Shown piece by piece: positions 1 through 11,120 of a DNA stretch of 64,000 bases. The DNA is taken from positions 50,001 through 114,000 of the forward strand of contig MCFG01000133.1 of NCBI GenBank assembly GCA_002104895.1, in the 5' to 3' direction. The notes under the pieces are model-generated. The model was not told the origin of the DNA. It saw only the letters and a program-made list of their open reading frames with translations, and made no database searches. The stretch is from Anaeromyces robustus (lineage: Eukaryota; Neocallimastigomycota; Neocallimastigomycetes; Neocallimastigales; Neocallimastigaceae). The position numbers and the translations under genes were made by a program. Within the stretch, counting starts at the first letter, position 1. Each line of letters opens with the position of its first letter.

Positions 1-122
1 ATATATATATATATAATAAAAAATTAGAGTACTGAATAATAAAATAATAATCAAATATTAAAAATAAGAATAATTTAAAAAAAAATAATACTAAGAAAAG
101 AATTATATAAAAAAAAATAAAA

Positions 123-1554
123 ATGAAATTCTTCAATTTAAGTTTATTATTATTTAACGCTATTACTTTCATTCATTTAGTTTCATGTACTGAAACTGTA
201 TCAGAAGAATGCAAAACTCTTAATAATTATTTAGATAGAGATCTTTATACCCCATGTTGTGGTTTTGACGCTGAATGTGACGAAAATGGAGATTTTAAAC
301 GTCTTAGCATGTAATGAATTCAAATAACCATTATATATATATATTAAATATTTATAAATTTTAAATAATTTATTTATACCTATAAAATTATTTATAATTA
401 ATATAAAGTTCAAATACTGAAATTGACTGTGGTTACCTTCCTTTATTTCCAAAAGTTGAAAAATTGTAAATATTTTTACATTTATTATTATTATTAAATA
501 GTGTTTTTTATGATAATATAGAAAAAAAATAATTGATATATAATTATTAATATGAATATATAATTCTAATATTTAATTAATCTAGAATTCTTACTTGTGA
601 ATTAAGTAAATTTCCAAGCAATGTTTTAGAAATGAAAAAATTGAATTATTTGTAAGTATAATTATATATATATCTATAATTAATTGCTAATTACTAAAGT
701 AAAAAAAAAAAAAAAATTATAATATTTGTAATTAATTACTAATTATATTCATATATATCATTAGAGTTATAAACGCTTATGGTGTATATAATAATAGATT
801 TACAGAACCAATTGTACTTCCTGAAAGTATTGGAAAAGATCTTAGCATTATGGAACATTTGTAAGAATTAAAATATTATTAAAAATTTATTATTACATAA
901 ATAATTAACTCATAAAATATCAATCTATATATAATATTTACAAATAATAGGGTTTTAAATGGACTTAGATTAAAAACTCTTCCAGAAAGTTTTAGTGAAT
1001 TTAAAAATTTGAAATTCTTGTAAGAAAATATTTTAAATAAAAATAATAATAATAATAATAATAAATAATAAAAACCATTTATATTAAAATATAATTAATT
1101 ATTCATTTTATGAAAATATTAGGGATATTGTATATAATGATTTTGAATCAATACCAGAATCATTATATGAAACATTAACCCATTTTCAAGTGTAAGTATA
1201 TTAATAAAATAAATAAATAATTTAATAATGTTTAAAATAATAATAATAATAATAAAATTTTATTTTAAATTGTAAATTTAATCGATATATTAAATATATA
1301 TTTATATTCAATATACTTTTACATTTAATATATATTTATATTTAATATTTACAAATATATATATATAATATTTAAAAATAAAATAAAATAATAATAATAA
1401 TAATAAATACAGAATAGCAGATAGACCATTCAAAGAATTATTATCAGAACAATTAAAAACTCGTCTCAACTTTGAATATTCATGCAGTGTAGATTTAAAA
1501 GAAGAATTAGAAAAAGCAGAAAAAGAAGCAAAAATAAAAATTAAATCAGACTGA
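123..1554 (+). CDS. Secreted leucine-rich-repeat protein, 7 exons
   Basis: Exons by GT..AG and frame: 123-310, 409-465, 586-651, 765-860, 951-1019, 1123-1191, 1413-1554 (687 nt, 228 aa, stop TGA). The start has a hydrophobic signal peptide (MKFFNLSLLLFNAITFIHLVSC). Next comes a Cys-rich cap (about residues 22-75, with CCGF and DCGYLP), then about five LRR units such as LKTLPESFSEFKNLKFLDI and FESIPESLYETLTHFQV, and a short Glu/Lys-rich C-terminus with one more Cys. There is no C-terminal membrane segment, so it is probably secreted. All six introns fall after the second base of a codon, mostly the last Leu codon of a repeat, so roughly one exon equals one repeat. Introns are 90-221 bp with GTAAxx donors. 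LRR proteins of this kind bind partners; the ligand is unknown. The exon model is strong because all seven exons keep one frame; function beyond LRR is not claimed. Confidence 0.88.
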
Positions 1555-2235
1555 AAATAACAAAAATTTTAATTCTCATTTGTTTTTGTTTTTGTCTTTT
1601 CAATAAAATGACATATCTTATTATTACTATTGAAAAATATAAACTTTATATAAAGATATTGAATAACATAAATAAAATTATTAAATAATAATTATTATTT
1701 TTTTAAATCAACATAGAAAAATAATAATATATAATAAGTAAAGAAGTTATTATAGATATACAAAATAATTGTTATATTTATGTTTTATTAAATAATAAAA
1801 ATAACAAATAAAAACAAAAAGTTAATACATATACATATATATATAAATAATAATAAAATAATAATATATAACAATAAATAAATAAAAAATTTAAAATAAA
1901 AAAAAAATACATAACTAAAAAAAATGTGGATTATTGTGGATATATGAAAAAAAAAATTTTTTTTGTTATAAAAAAAGAAAAAAAAAAAAAAAAAAAAAAA
2001 TACATACATATTTATTCTACTTATTATATTTTATTTAATTTTTTAAAAATTTTATTTAATTTTTTAAAAATTTTATTTAATTTTATTAAATTTTATTTTA
2101 AATTCTACTTAATTATTAAATTGAATTAATTTATTCATTTAATTATTTATTTTCTCTATTTATAATTTTTTGAAAAAAAAAGATTAAATGTATTTTTATT
2201 TTAATATTTATGATTTATTTTTATTTTTAATTTTA

Positions 2236-2267
<32 letters not shown>

Positions 2268-2399
2268 ATAACTTAAAAAAAAAAAAAAAAAAGATAAGTT
2301 TTAATTAAAATGTTAAAATAATGTTGTTAAAAATAAGATATATATAATATAATTTTGATATTTTTTTTTTTTTATATTTATGTTTTATTCTATTATGAT
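1555..2399. other. AT-rich intergenic region between convergent genes
   Basis: This lies between the LRR gene and the GT2 gene, whose 3' ends face each other. It holds poly-A/poly-T runs (about 1978-2000, 2230-2260, 2275-2292) and a short repeat of TTTTATTTAATTTTTTAAAAA near 2030-2090. No gene, RNA or mobile element is visible. Confidence 0.6.
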
Positions 2400-3368
2400 T
2401 TATTTATTTTCTTCATTATTTTTCTCATTATCTTCATTTTCTTTATCTTCATTTTCTCTATCTTCATTTTCTTTATTTTCTTTTTCTTTATTTTCTTTTT
2501 CTTTATTTTTATTATATTCTTCTATTCTTTGTTTTGTTTTTTCAATATAGGATTGAGATAATTGTCTTACAGAACCTTCTCTCTTTTTATAAAAATAACA
2601 ATAATCTTCTGTCGTAGTAAATATTTTAGGACCATATTTATAACAATCTATTCTAAAGACTTTATCTTCTTGTGTTTTTTGACCTACTGGATATAAAACA
2701 TTATGTTTATCAATAAATTCTTTTCTAAAAATGGAATCAGAAGCATAACCATGGATCCATGGTAATGGATCTACAACATATTCATTTGAAAAATTAGTAC
2801 TATCACATAATTTTCCAATAACAACATCATAACCTTTAGAATGGTGATATAAATTGGCATAAAAATTAGGATCAACGATATCATCACTATCAAGAAAAGC
2901 ATAATATTCACCTTTGGCAATGGTCATACCATAATTTCTTCCATAACTTTGACCTTTATTTTTTTTAAAATCAATTAACACTACTCGTGGATTAATATCT
3001 ACATATTTTTTTACTGCTTTTGCTGTATTATCTGCAGAACCATCATTAATACAAATAATTTCAATGTCTTTTATTGTTGAATTTAAAGCAGATTCTATAC
3101 TACGTCCAACATAATCTTCGGTATTATATGCAGGAACAATAATTGAAATTTTAACATCATTGGCTATTTTTTTATAATCTTTATTATAATATATTTTAGT
3201 TTTATAATTATTATATAAAAAAATCAATCCTAATGTTAAACATAATATTATAACGATTATCCATAGATTTTTTTTACTTTTCTTTTGTTCTTTTCTTTTC
3301 ATCTTTAAATTTTTATTATCATCATCAGGATTAATTAATAATGAATATGCTCCTTTGTCTTTCGCCAT
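2400..3368 (-). CDS. Type II membrane glycosyltransferase, family GT2
   Basis: 322 aa, single exon. Residues 1-34 are a basic cytosolic tail (KMKRKEQKKSKKN), about 35-53 one hydrophobic anchor (LWIIVIILCLTLGLIFLYN), and about 72-285 a GT-A fold. Family motifs visible: KISIIVPAYNTEDYVGRSI at the start of the fold, INDGSADNT (nucleotide-sugar Asp), KGQSYGRNYGM, and FLDSDDIVDP, which carries the DxD metal site. The C-terminal 40 residues are a low-complexity Glu/Asn/Lys tail. It resembles EpsE/LgtA-type GT2 enzymes that add one sugar to a glycan; donor and acceptor cannot be read. Orientation implies catalysis on the lumenal side of ER or Golgi. A paralog lies at 56337-57428 with the opposite topology. 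The start codon follows an AT-rich leader; no intron is needed. Confidence 0.9.
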   Translation of the reverse strand: MAKDKGAYSLLINPDDDNKNLKMKRKEQKKSKKNLWIIVIILCLTLGLIFLYNNYKTKIYYNKDYKKIANDVKISIIVPAYNTEDYVGRSIESALNSTIKDIEIICINDGSADNTAKAVKKYVDINPRVVLIDFKKNKGQSYGRNYGMTIAKGEYYAFLDSDDIVDPNFYANLYHHSKGYDVVIGKLCDSTNFSNEYVVDPLPWIHGYASDSIFRKEFIDKHNVLYPVGQKTQEDKVFRIDCYKYGPKIFTTTEDYCYFYKKREGSVRQLSQSYIEKTKQRIEEYNKNKEKENKEKENKENEDRENEDKENEDNEKNNEENK

Positions 3369-3461
3369 TTTTATTGTCTATTTATTATTATTAATATTAT
3401 CAATATTATATATATTATAAATTTCCTTTTTTTTTTATTTTTCTTTTTATTTATTTAATTT

Positions 3462-3494
<33 letters not shown>

Positions 3495-3500
3495 TTTTTT

Positions 3501-3552
<52 letters not shown>

Positions 3553-4107
3553 TCTATTTATTTATTTATTAATCTTATTTAATATTTGTTTAGTTTTTAA
3601 AAAAAAAAAATTTTTTTACTTTTTCACTTTATAAAAAAGGAAAAGAATTAAAAAAAAATTAGATAAAAATACAAATTTATATAATTTCACCAATATTTCT
3701 ATCACATAAAGTTTATATAAGGTTTGGGTTTGTGTAATTAAATAATGTTTTTTTTTTTTTTCTTTTTTTTTTATAACTTTATATATTATTTTATTATATT
3801 TAAAGTTATATGCAAAAAAAAAAAAAAGGGTTTCAATTGTTTAATTAAATTATATTATTTAAATATCTTTTTTTAATTAATTATATTAATTATTTAATTA
3901 TATTTAATTATATAGGTAATATATTTATAATATATTATATAATATATTACGAAAATATTAAATAGATTTTTATCCAATATAATAATAAAATAGAATAATA
4001 TAATTGTATCCAAATTAATTAATGATGAATTATACATTGTATAATTTATTGCAATATATTATATATGTATATTAAAATAAATATTATATCATAATGTTGA
4101 TATATCA

Positions 4108-4139
<32 letters not shown>

Positions 4140-4365
4140 AAGATATTTTATAAGTATTATTTTTTATTTATATTTTTACATCTACATCATGCTTTTTTTT
4201 TTTTTTTTAACATATATTATTATTATTTATTAAATAAATAAATAATAGATAATAGAGATTGGAATAAAAAGAATAAATATTTTGGTAAAAAAAAATTAGT
4301 AATAGTTTTTAAAATAAATATTTGGAAAATAAAATAGATAAAATAGATTTTTTTGAATAGTGTTG
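3369..4365. other. AT-rich intergenic region with (ATTT)n tracts
   Basis: Upstream of the minus-strand GT2 gene. It holds (ATTT)n runs at about 3455-3570 and (AAAT)n near 4110-4140, a poly-A/T mix near 3598-3620, and alternating AT near 3900-3960. No gene recognised. Confidence 0.6.
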
Positions 4366-4617
4366 TAGAATGAGACCTTCCAGAGCATAATTAATATCAG
4401 TACTATTTCATTGTCATGTGATGAAGATATCAATACTCTAACAAAGAAATGTTATGAAGAGGTTCCAAGTTTTAGTGCTTGGAATCTTGATATTTGTTAT
4501 GCTACAGAAGGTTTGGAATCGAACCATTTAATAAAATCATTTAAAGAACGTTTTGTTTTATACAAGCAATATTATTTTATTGTAATTCAGAATCGTTCCA
4601 AGAGAAAAAAACAATGA
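4366..4617 (+). pseudogene. Orphan open stretch, possible last exon or gene remnant
   Basis: An open frame of about 83 codons runs from an AG at 4364-4365 to a TGA at 4615-4617, with base composition more coding-like than its flanks. It has no ATG near its start, so it is either a terminal exon whose upstream exons I cannot find or a gene fragment. The peptide contains KKCYEEVPSFSAWNLDICYA and a basic end (NRSKRKKQ). I recognise no family. It lies 0.9 kb before the viral fossils and could belong to them, but nothing shows that. Confidence 0.35.
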
Positions 4618-5207
4618 AAATATAATATTTAATTCATTTTTTTTTATTTTTATTTTTAATTAAGATGTATATATATATTTATATTTTAATAAATAAGAAA
4701 TTTTTTATTGAACAAAAATAAAATTGAATTTTTATATCAATCTTTATATATGTAGATAAAAAAAAATAATAAAAAAAATAAGATATTCAGTTTTAATGTA
4801 AAAAATTAAATGAGTATTATTTCATTATTATTGTAATATTATTTAATTTATATTAATGTTAATATAAAAAATAATAAAAATATAATTCTATTATTAATAT
4901 TTATATATACATAATGTTAAATTAATGTTAGACATAAATTTTGATGATATAACGTAAAGGCAACATAGATTTATTATATATATATGAATAGTTGTAATTT
5001 CTTTTTTTTTTTAGTTTTTATAATGGATTTCAATTATTCCTGAAATATTTCAAAATTTATAATGTTACTCATTTATTCAACAATCTTTCTTATTATTTTA
5101 TTTTATTTTTACTTTCTTTGAAATAAAAAATATTCATTTCTAATTGAAAAATTAAAAGCAATTCAATTTTTTTTAGCTTAATTTTTTGTAACTATTACTA
5201 AAATAAG

Positions 5208-5239
<32 letters not shown>

Positions 5240-5519
5240 AATAGTAAATATAATGTAATGTAACTATTATTAATAATAATATATTTATTTTAAAGTAATT
5301 GTTGTTTGTTCTTTTAATATTTTTTTTCTATCTTTTTTTTTCTTTTTATACATACATTATCTGAAAATATTAAATTGAATCTTTGAATTTATTGGATAAA
5401 ATTTAATTAAAAAATCTGCTTTCAATGTACCATTATCCAAATATAAAAAAATATGTAAATTATACAGTCAACATAAAAAAATATATTTTAAAAAAAAAAA
5501 AAATAAATCATTTTTTTTT
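4618..5519. other. AT-rich intergenic region
   Basis: Low-complexity AT sequence with a long poly-A at about 5211-5237 and poly-T at 5000-5012. No gene, RNA or repeat family recognised. Confidence 0.55.
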
Positions 5520-6450
5520 TATCAAAAACAAATTGAATTTATTGATGATATCCCATTTAAAAAACGTGTCATTCATTACCACCTAATCAGAAAAAAAATG
5601 ACCCATTCATCGTAGAAATTAATTTAGATGCTAATGCGTTAGTTAAAGAAAGAAAGAATAAATATACATCAAATAGTATTAATACATTCAATAGTATATT
5701 ACTTGCTTCCTTTCAAAAAAATAAATATTAATATTTTTTACACCTTCATCCAATCTTCTAATGCGTAAATACCATAATATTATAAAACAAAATATTCTCA
5801 ATACATATAAAGGAAATCTGTTAGATATAAGCACAGGAAATGGTGGTGATATTCATAAATGGAAAATTAAAGTTTTTGAATTGTTTGCGTGGAACCTGAC
5901 CATGAAAAAATTAAAGTTTTGAAAGAACGTATTTCTAAATCAGAAATTCGTAATCGTATATCAATAATTCAAAATACAATTCAAAATACAAAATTAAAAA
6001 AATGTTTTACGATATTGCTACTTGTTTTTTTGTGCTTTAAATGATTTCACTTTTACAGACATCACGGATATGCTTGATAATATATATATAAATATAAATG
6101 GAAATTTTTTCTATCGCCTTTTTTGATTACAGTTTGTTTACTGAAAATATCGATTCATCTTCTATTATTTATAAAGAATGCATAACTCCAGAAATAGGTA
6201 TTTTTAAATAGTATAATAGACAAAGCATCATCAATATATTTAATAGGTTCTCTTAGGTATGCTCATTCTGAATGTGATAATATCATGTATGTAAATATTT
6301 CAAATTCATACATTATAAATCAATATGAATGTGGAATAAATAGTAATCGTGTCAAAAAAATATTTAAAAAAATATGGATTTAATCTTATAAATGAATACA
6401 TTGTTGATTCTTTTCCATTTCTTAACAAATCACAAACATTATATACTTAA
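5520..6450 (+). pseudogene. Endogenous large DNA virus fossil: mRNA capping enzyme, N7-methyltransferase part
   Basis: This is a broken copy of the C-terminal half of a Nucleocytoviricota mRNA capping enzyme. The stretch around 5760-5870 reads as a SAM-binding guanine-N7 methyltransferase start: an MRKYHN-like helix, then LLDISTGNGGDIHKW, the glycine-rich motif I of this family. The C-terminal end near 6340-6450 also reads well (KKYGFNLINEYIVDSFPF type). In cytoplasmic large DNA viruses the enzyme adds and methylates the mRNA cap. The copy is decayed, with roughly half a dozen or more breaks, which suggests an old insertion. Asfarvirus-like or other fungal large viruses are the likely source, but the family within the phylum is inference. 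Confidence 0.7.
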
Positions 6451-7007
6451 AATATAAAAGTTATTGAATTTTCAAATGTAAATAATTAAATTATTTTATA
6501 TTTTAAATTAAATTTTATTAATTTTTTAAAAATACGTTATATAATAAATAATTATAAATTTAAAGGATAATTATAATAATACTTTATTTTAAATTTCTTT
6601 TTATTATTTATTAAAAATATGGTAAATTATTTTTTAAATTTCTTTTTTTTTTTTTATTAATTTATTAAAAAAATGAAAAAATATTTTTAAAAGTTACAAT
6701 AATTAGTAATATATAAAATATAATATTTAAAAAATATAAAATATAATATATTTATGAATTCTTATTGGTTAATATTAATTAATGATGTAAATTGAATATA
6801 TAAAATAAATAAACTACTTTAGAATATTCATAATAATAATATTAAAATGATTTTCAAGAGATAAACACTATTAAAATAAATAATAAAATTCAAAATAAAA
6901 CATTTTAAATAAGAAACAACAAAAATAAAATTAAATAAAATAAAATAAAATAATAAATATATTTTAATGTAAAATTTATTTGATATATTTTATATAAATA
7001 AATTATA
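6451..7007. other. AT-rich spacer upstream of the Cys-rich membrane protein gene
   Basis: Only short AT repeats are seen (TTTAAAAAATATAAAATATAAT type near 6710-6750). It probably holds the promoter of the 7008 gene; no convincing TATA element can be singled out against the AT background. Confidence 0.5.
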
Positions 7008-7778
7008 ATGAAATTTTTTATTTTAGTAATATATATATATTTCATATCATTTTTTCAATACTGTTGTACTAGTAATATAAGTATTGAATCTAATGATATT
7101 CCGAATGAACTTATTCATCATTTTAATACAAGTACTAGTTACGTTAAATATAAACCACAAAATTTTACAATACAAAATTCTGGAATACAATGTGATATTG
7201 ACGCTCCAGAATTTTGTAAAGATAATGTATGTGTATGTATGAAAGAAAGTATGATTAAACCTTTTATTGAACTTCCAGACCAAAATGGTCATATTCATAA
7301 ATATATTTTAGTTCCTTATTCCAGTTATTTTGAAAGTTTTATATATGAATATAACAACAATGAAACTATTTATGTATCTCTTGAATGTAAAAATGATGCT
7401 CAATGTTTCTCGAATAAATGTTTTAATAATACTTGTACATATAATAAAAACTCAGATGTAATTCGATGTGATCGTATATATACAAAATCTAATTTTTTTT
7501 CACGTAATAAAGATACTGATGGACATATACATTGTGGTCGTATGCTTAATGAATACTGCACTGACGATATAGAGTGTTCATTTAATAATTGTAGTAATAA
7601 TAGGTGTTCTAGTATTCATTATATACCTTCTGAATTTGATTCAGTTGTAATAGATTATCAAGATATTTGTTTAATGATAGGATTTATTATTATTATTTTA
7701 ATTTTCTTTTGTTGTTGTTGTTATTGTTGTATAAAATGTTATAAAAAAAGATATGATTATTTTGATAAAATAAACTAA
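7008..7778 (+). CDS. Cys-rich type I membrane protein
   Basis: 256 aa, one exon. Residues 1-21 are a signal peptide (MKFFILVIYIYFISFFQYCC). The ectodomain of about 195 residues holds many cysteines in short clusters (CDIDAPEFCKDNVCVCM, ECKNDAQCFSNKCFNNTC, CTDDIECSFNNCSNNRC), a spacing typical of small disulfide domains, and several N-glycosylation sequons. About residues 219-240 are a membrane anchor (DICLMIGFIIIILIFF) that runs into CCCCYCC and a short basic cytosolic tail, where palmitoylation is likely. The repeated C-x4-C-x4-C-x3-C pattern suggests two or three copies of one small module. I do not recognise the family. It is intact while the viral genes on both sides are broken, which argues for a host gene under selection. 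Confidence 0.82.
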   Translation: MKFFILVIYIYFISFFQYCCTSNISIESNDIPNELIHHFNTSTSYVKYKPQNFTIQNSGIQCDIDAPEFCKDNVCVCMKESMIKPFIELPDQNGHIHKYILVPYSSYFESFIYEYNNNETIYVSLECKNDAQCFSNKCFNNTCTYNKNSDVIRCDRIYTKSNFFSRNKDTDGHIHCGRMLNEYCTDDIECSFNNCSNNRCSSIHYIPSEFDSVVIDYQDICLMIGFIIIILIFFCCCCYCCIKCYKKRYDYFDKIN

Positions 7779-8205
7779 TTAATTTGTAATATTTTAAAAT
7801 GATTTTTTTTTTTTTTTTTAAATAAAAATAATAATTCTTTTATAATAAATATAAATATATTAATATATCAATAAAAATAAAAATAAATAAAAAATAATAA
7901 TAAAATAAAATAAAAAATAAAAATAAATAAAAAATAAAAATAAATAAAAAATAATAATAAAATAAAATAATAATAAAATAAAATAAAATAAAATAAAAAA
8001 TAAAATAATAATAAAATAAAAAATAAAATAAAAAAATAAAAAAATAAAAAAAAATAGAATAAGTTTTACATTAAAGTGTATTTGAATATTAAAAAATAAT
8101 AAATTAAGTAAAAAAAGTAAATGAATAAATAATTATAAAATAGAAATTAAATAAATGAACGAATGAATTATAAAAATTAATAAACTAGTGAATGAATAAT
8201 TATAA

Positions 8206-8245
<40 letters not shown>

Positions 8246-8756
8246 AAAAAATTAATTATAAATATTTTAATTTAATATATAATATAATATTTATTCATAA
8301 AAAATTTGATATTAATAATTGATAGATTGTCAATTTTTGAAGTATTTTTATTTTTAAATAATTTTAAAAGTTATATGTTCGACTATTAATTATTTATTGT
8401 ATTTAAATAAAAACAATATTTTGCATTTATTATTTCACAAAATATGTCCTATATAACAATAAAACTATTTACATAATATTTTTTTATGACACTATTAATT
8501 CTTTTACCATTTTATGAATTATTTTAAACATTTATAACAATATAATTTTAATATATCATAAATTTTTCATAATTATAAAAGAATTCTCTATTATTTATAA
8601 ATATGCATATATACTTACAGAAACTTTTTTTTTTTTTTTAAAAAAAAAACATTAAATTATTTATCATCATTATTTATTATTATTATTATTATTTATTATT
8701 ATAATTTTTATAATTTATAATTTATTGTTTATTATTTATTATTTATTAAAATAAAA
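7779..8756. other. AT-rich intergenic region with simple repeats
   Basis: A (AAAATAAATA)-type simple repeat fills about 7865-8055, (AAAT)n about 8204-8245, and (TTA)n about 8668-8700. No gene or RNA recognised. Confidence 0.6.
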
Positions 8757-8838
8757 TAATTACATTTTTAATATATTATGGCGTATTTTTTAAAAAGTGT
8801 ATATTTTTGTATATTAAGTTGGTGAAATGGGTCACATC
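8757..8838 (+). mobile_element. Truncated copy of a short inverted-repeat (MITE-like) element
   Basis: It matches the right two-thirds of the complete element at 36024-36135: a central TATGGCGTATTTTTTAAAAA block and the end GAAATGGGTCACATCC. The left terminal repeat is not visible. It lies at the left edge of a viral fossil. Confidence 0.65.
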
Positions 8839-9934
8839 CTTATTAAAGAATTTATGAATTTTACAATTTTTAGCTTTGTTTTTGCAAATATAATATATAT
8901 ACCACCAATGAAGATTTAGTAAATATTGGTATACTTATTAAAAATAAATATAAAATAATCGATAATACAACATCATATACACTTGAATCTCAATTGCCAT
9001 GTATAAAATATCATTAAAATTAAGAAATAATAACATATATAATTTAAATTAATAAATTAAATAAATAAAATTTTATAAAAATAAATATTTTTTTATAAGT
9101 ATTAATTTCATATTTTTTAAAACTTTTAATATATTAAATTTTATATTTTCTTTTTTTGTTTTATTATCTTAAAATAAATTTAATATTTATTAAATTTTTT
9201 TTAATATATATATTTATTTATAAAAAAAAATTAAATATTGATATCAATTGATTTATATTTTATTGATTATCAATGTAGTATAATATATTAATAAATAATA
9301 ACGAATAATGTATTTTGATTTTAATATTTTTAGTAATAAAGAATTAGAAAAAGGAAGTATACTTATTGAAAATAAATATGAATTAATCGATAACACAACA
9401 TCATATACACTTGAACCTCAATTGCCATGTAAACAATGTAAAAAATAATGGAATGCCCACCACTTTATTATAAAATTGTTCATCCTTTATTTGTAAATAT
9501 ATTGTGTAAAAAAATAACACATATTTGTCCAATATGTAAAAAATATAATAATTTACTTTCCACGAAAGATTATTGCTGTAATAATCGTATTACTTTGGCA
9601 ACATTTTCACATTATAAAATTGACTATAATGAAAGTAAGCCAGATAAATTTAAATCTAAATCTAAATCAAAATCAAAATCTAAAATCTAAACATTCAAAA
9701 AAACTATTTATTCATTCCAAATCTGGTCGTTTTGGTATTATATCAACTTCACTTAATATATCATCTTCTGGATATTTACAAAGAGAACTTGTTAAAAGTA
9801 TGGAAGATTTGGTAACAAATGAGCAAGAAAGTATTCTTAATTATAATAACGAAAAAATATATTATTATCTATTTAGTACACCTGATATTGATAATATATT
9901 TTTAGAACATGCATTTTCAATGTCTAATATTTAA
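8839..9934 (+). pseudogene. Endogenous large DNA virus fossil: probable RNA polymerase largest subunit
   Basis: Broken viral gene. Around 9450-9560 the reading gives a zinc-clamp-like segment (HPLFVNILCKKITHICPICK), as in the N-terminal clamp of RPB1-type subunits. Around 9700-9830 it gives a segment with SSGYLQRELVKSMEDL, which resembles the conserved TGYIQRxLVKxLED motif of the large subunit. These two parts are far apart in a normal subunit, so most of the gene is gone. A segment of about 90 bp is present twice (about 8930-9016 and 9346-9437), a local duplication. There are several breaks, so it is old. Assignment to RNA polymerase is probable rather than certain. Confidence 0.5.
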
Positions 9935-10252
9935 AATGTTTTGACATTGTACACATTGGCATTGGATATAAATAAATATTAAATTTATTTATATTTTAGT
10001 ATAGTTTTTAATTTTAAAAAAAAATAAAATGTTATATACTAAAAAAATAAATAAATTATAAAATTATGTACATATTTAAATAATTTTTTTTAAAAACTAT
10101 AATTATAAATAAATTTTATTATATTGTCATATCTATTTAAATAAAATATTAATTAATGATTATAAATATTTGATTGATTGATTTTATTTATTTATTTTTT
10201 TAATTACATTATTTTATTATTTTATTACTTTTATTATATTTTTATTTTATTA
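9935..10252. other. AT-rich spacer inside the viral region
   Basis: Nothing recognisable; low-complexity AT sequence between two viral fossils on opposite strands. Confidence 0.5.
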
Positions 10253-11120
10253 TTAATTATTATTAATATTTGAATTTATATAGATTTTATAACTAAAATA
10301 TAAAGCATTATAATGAGCATTAATGATTTTATTAACCATATTATATACTACGACAGGATTATTTTCACTAATATCACCATTACGTTTATTGATATCATTA
10401 ATATCATATGGAATACCATATTCACTGAGAAATTGCTTAATTTTATAAAATATTGGTTTTTTTTTAAGAAAAGCAATAGATTTGAGTTTCATTTTTGCAA
10501 GTACGTTTGTATGAAGTTCTTCACCATATTTATTAACCTCCACATAATGAGTTGCCATAAAATAATTACTACATTATTTTTTACTATTATTAGAACAATA
10601 CTGAATAATAAGGATTCCAGCACCAAGATAACTTATAAATTCATTAAAAAATAAAATATCAAGACCTTAACTAATCATCGTTCGTTTTAATTGATAAAGA
10701 CCATTTAATTGAATGTTGTTCATTATTTATATTTTGTACATGACATTGATTTACCCAATCATTTCCTATGGATACAACATTTGCTTTATGTTCATATTTG
10801 AGAGTAGTATCTACGTTTTTTCTACATATTTATTTAATGGTAGTTTTCCTTCTAAACGGATATGAATTCCACAATACATATGTCCAGGAATTATTTTATT
10901 TGTACAGTTAGTTTTGTTTCTTTTCATTCCTATACATGTATCATTTAAACTAAGATTAGCCATTTCATTAACCGGTGGTTGAGTTTCATTTTCATTGACT
11001 AAATTATTTAAAACATCTTCCTTAATAATATTATGATTGTAATTATTATTAAAAACTTCTACTGCTTAACTACACACTATATTGATAACTTCATTATAAT
11101 AATTTGTTAAATTTTCCATT
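10253..11120 (-). pseudogene. Endogenous large DNA virus fossil: zinc-binding-type protein of unknown role
   Basis: Read on the minus strand, the N-terminal part (around 10850-10990) contains a Cys/His segment of the kind C-x-G-M-K-R-N-K-T-N-C ... GHMYCGIHI. This looks like the small CxxxTxxGxxC...C..H modules that are frequent in large DNA viruses. The C-terminal part (10253-10558) is a coherent stretch with FLSEYGIPYDINDIN. The role is unknown. The copy is decayed, with several breaks. Viral origin rests on the module and on its neighbours. Confidence 0.45.

Noticed and set aside
1788-2129. Frames with long Phe/Lys runs on both strands
   Set aside because: Poly-A/T low-complexity sequence; no coding signal.
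9620-9690. Simple repeat AAATCTAAATC as a regulatory repeat
   Set aside because: It is a short low-complexity part of a viral fossil; no further support.
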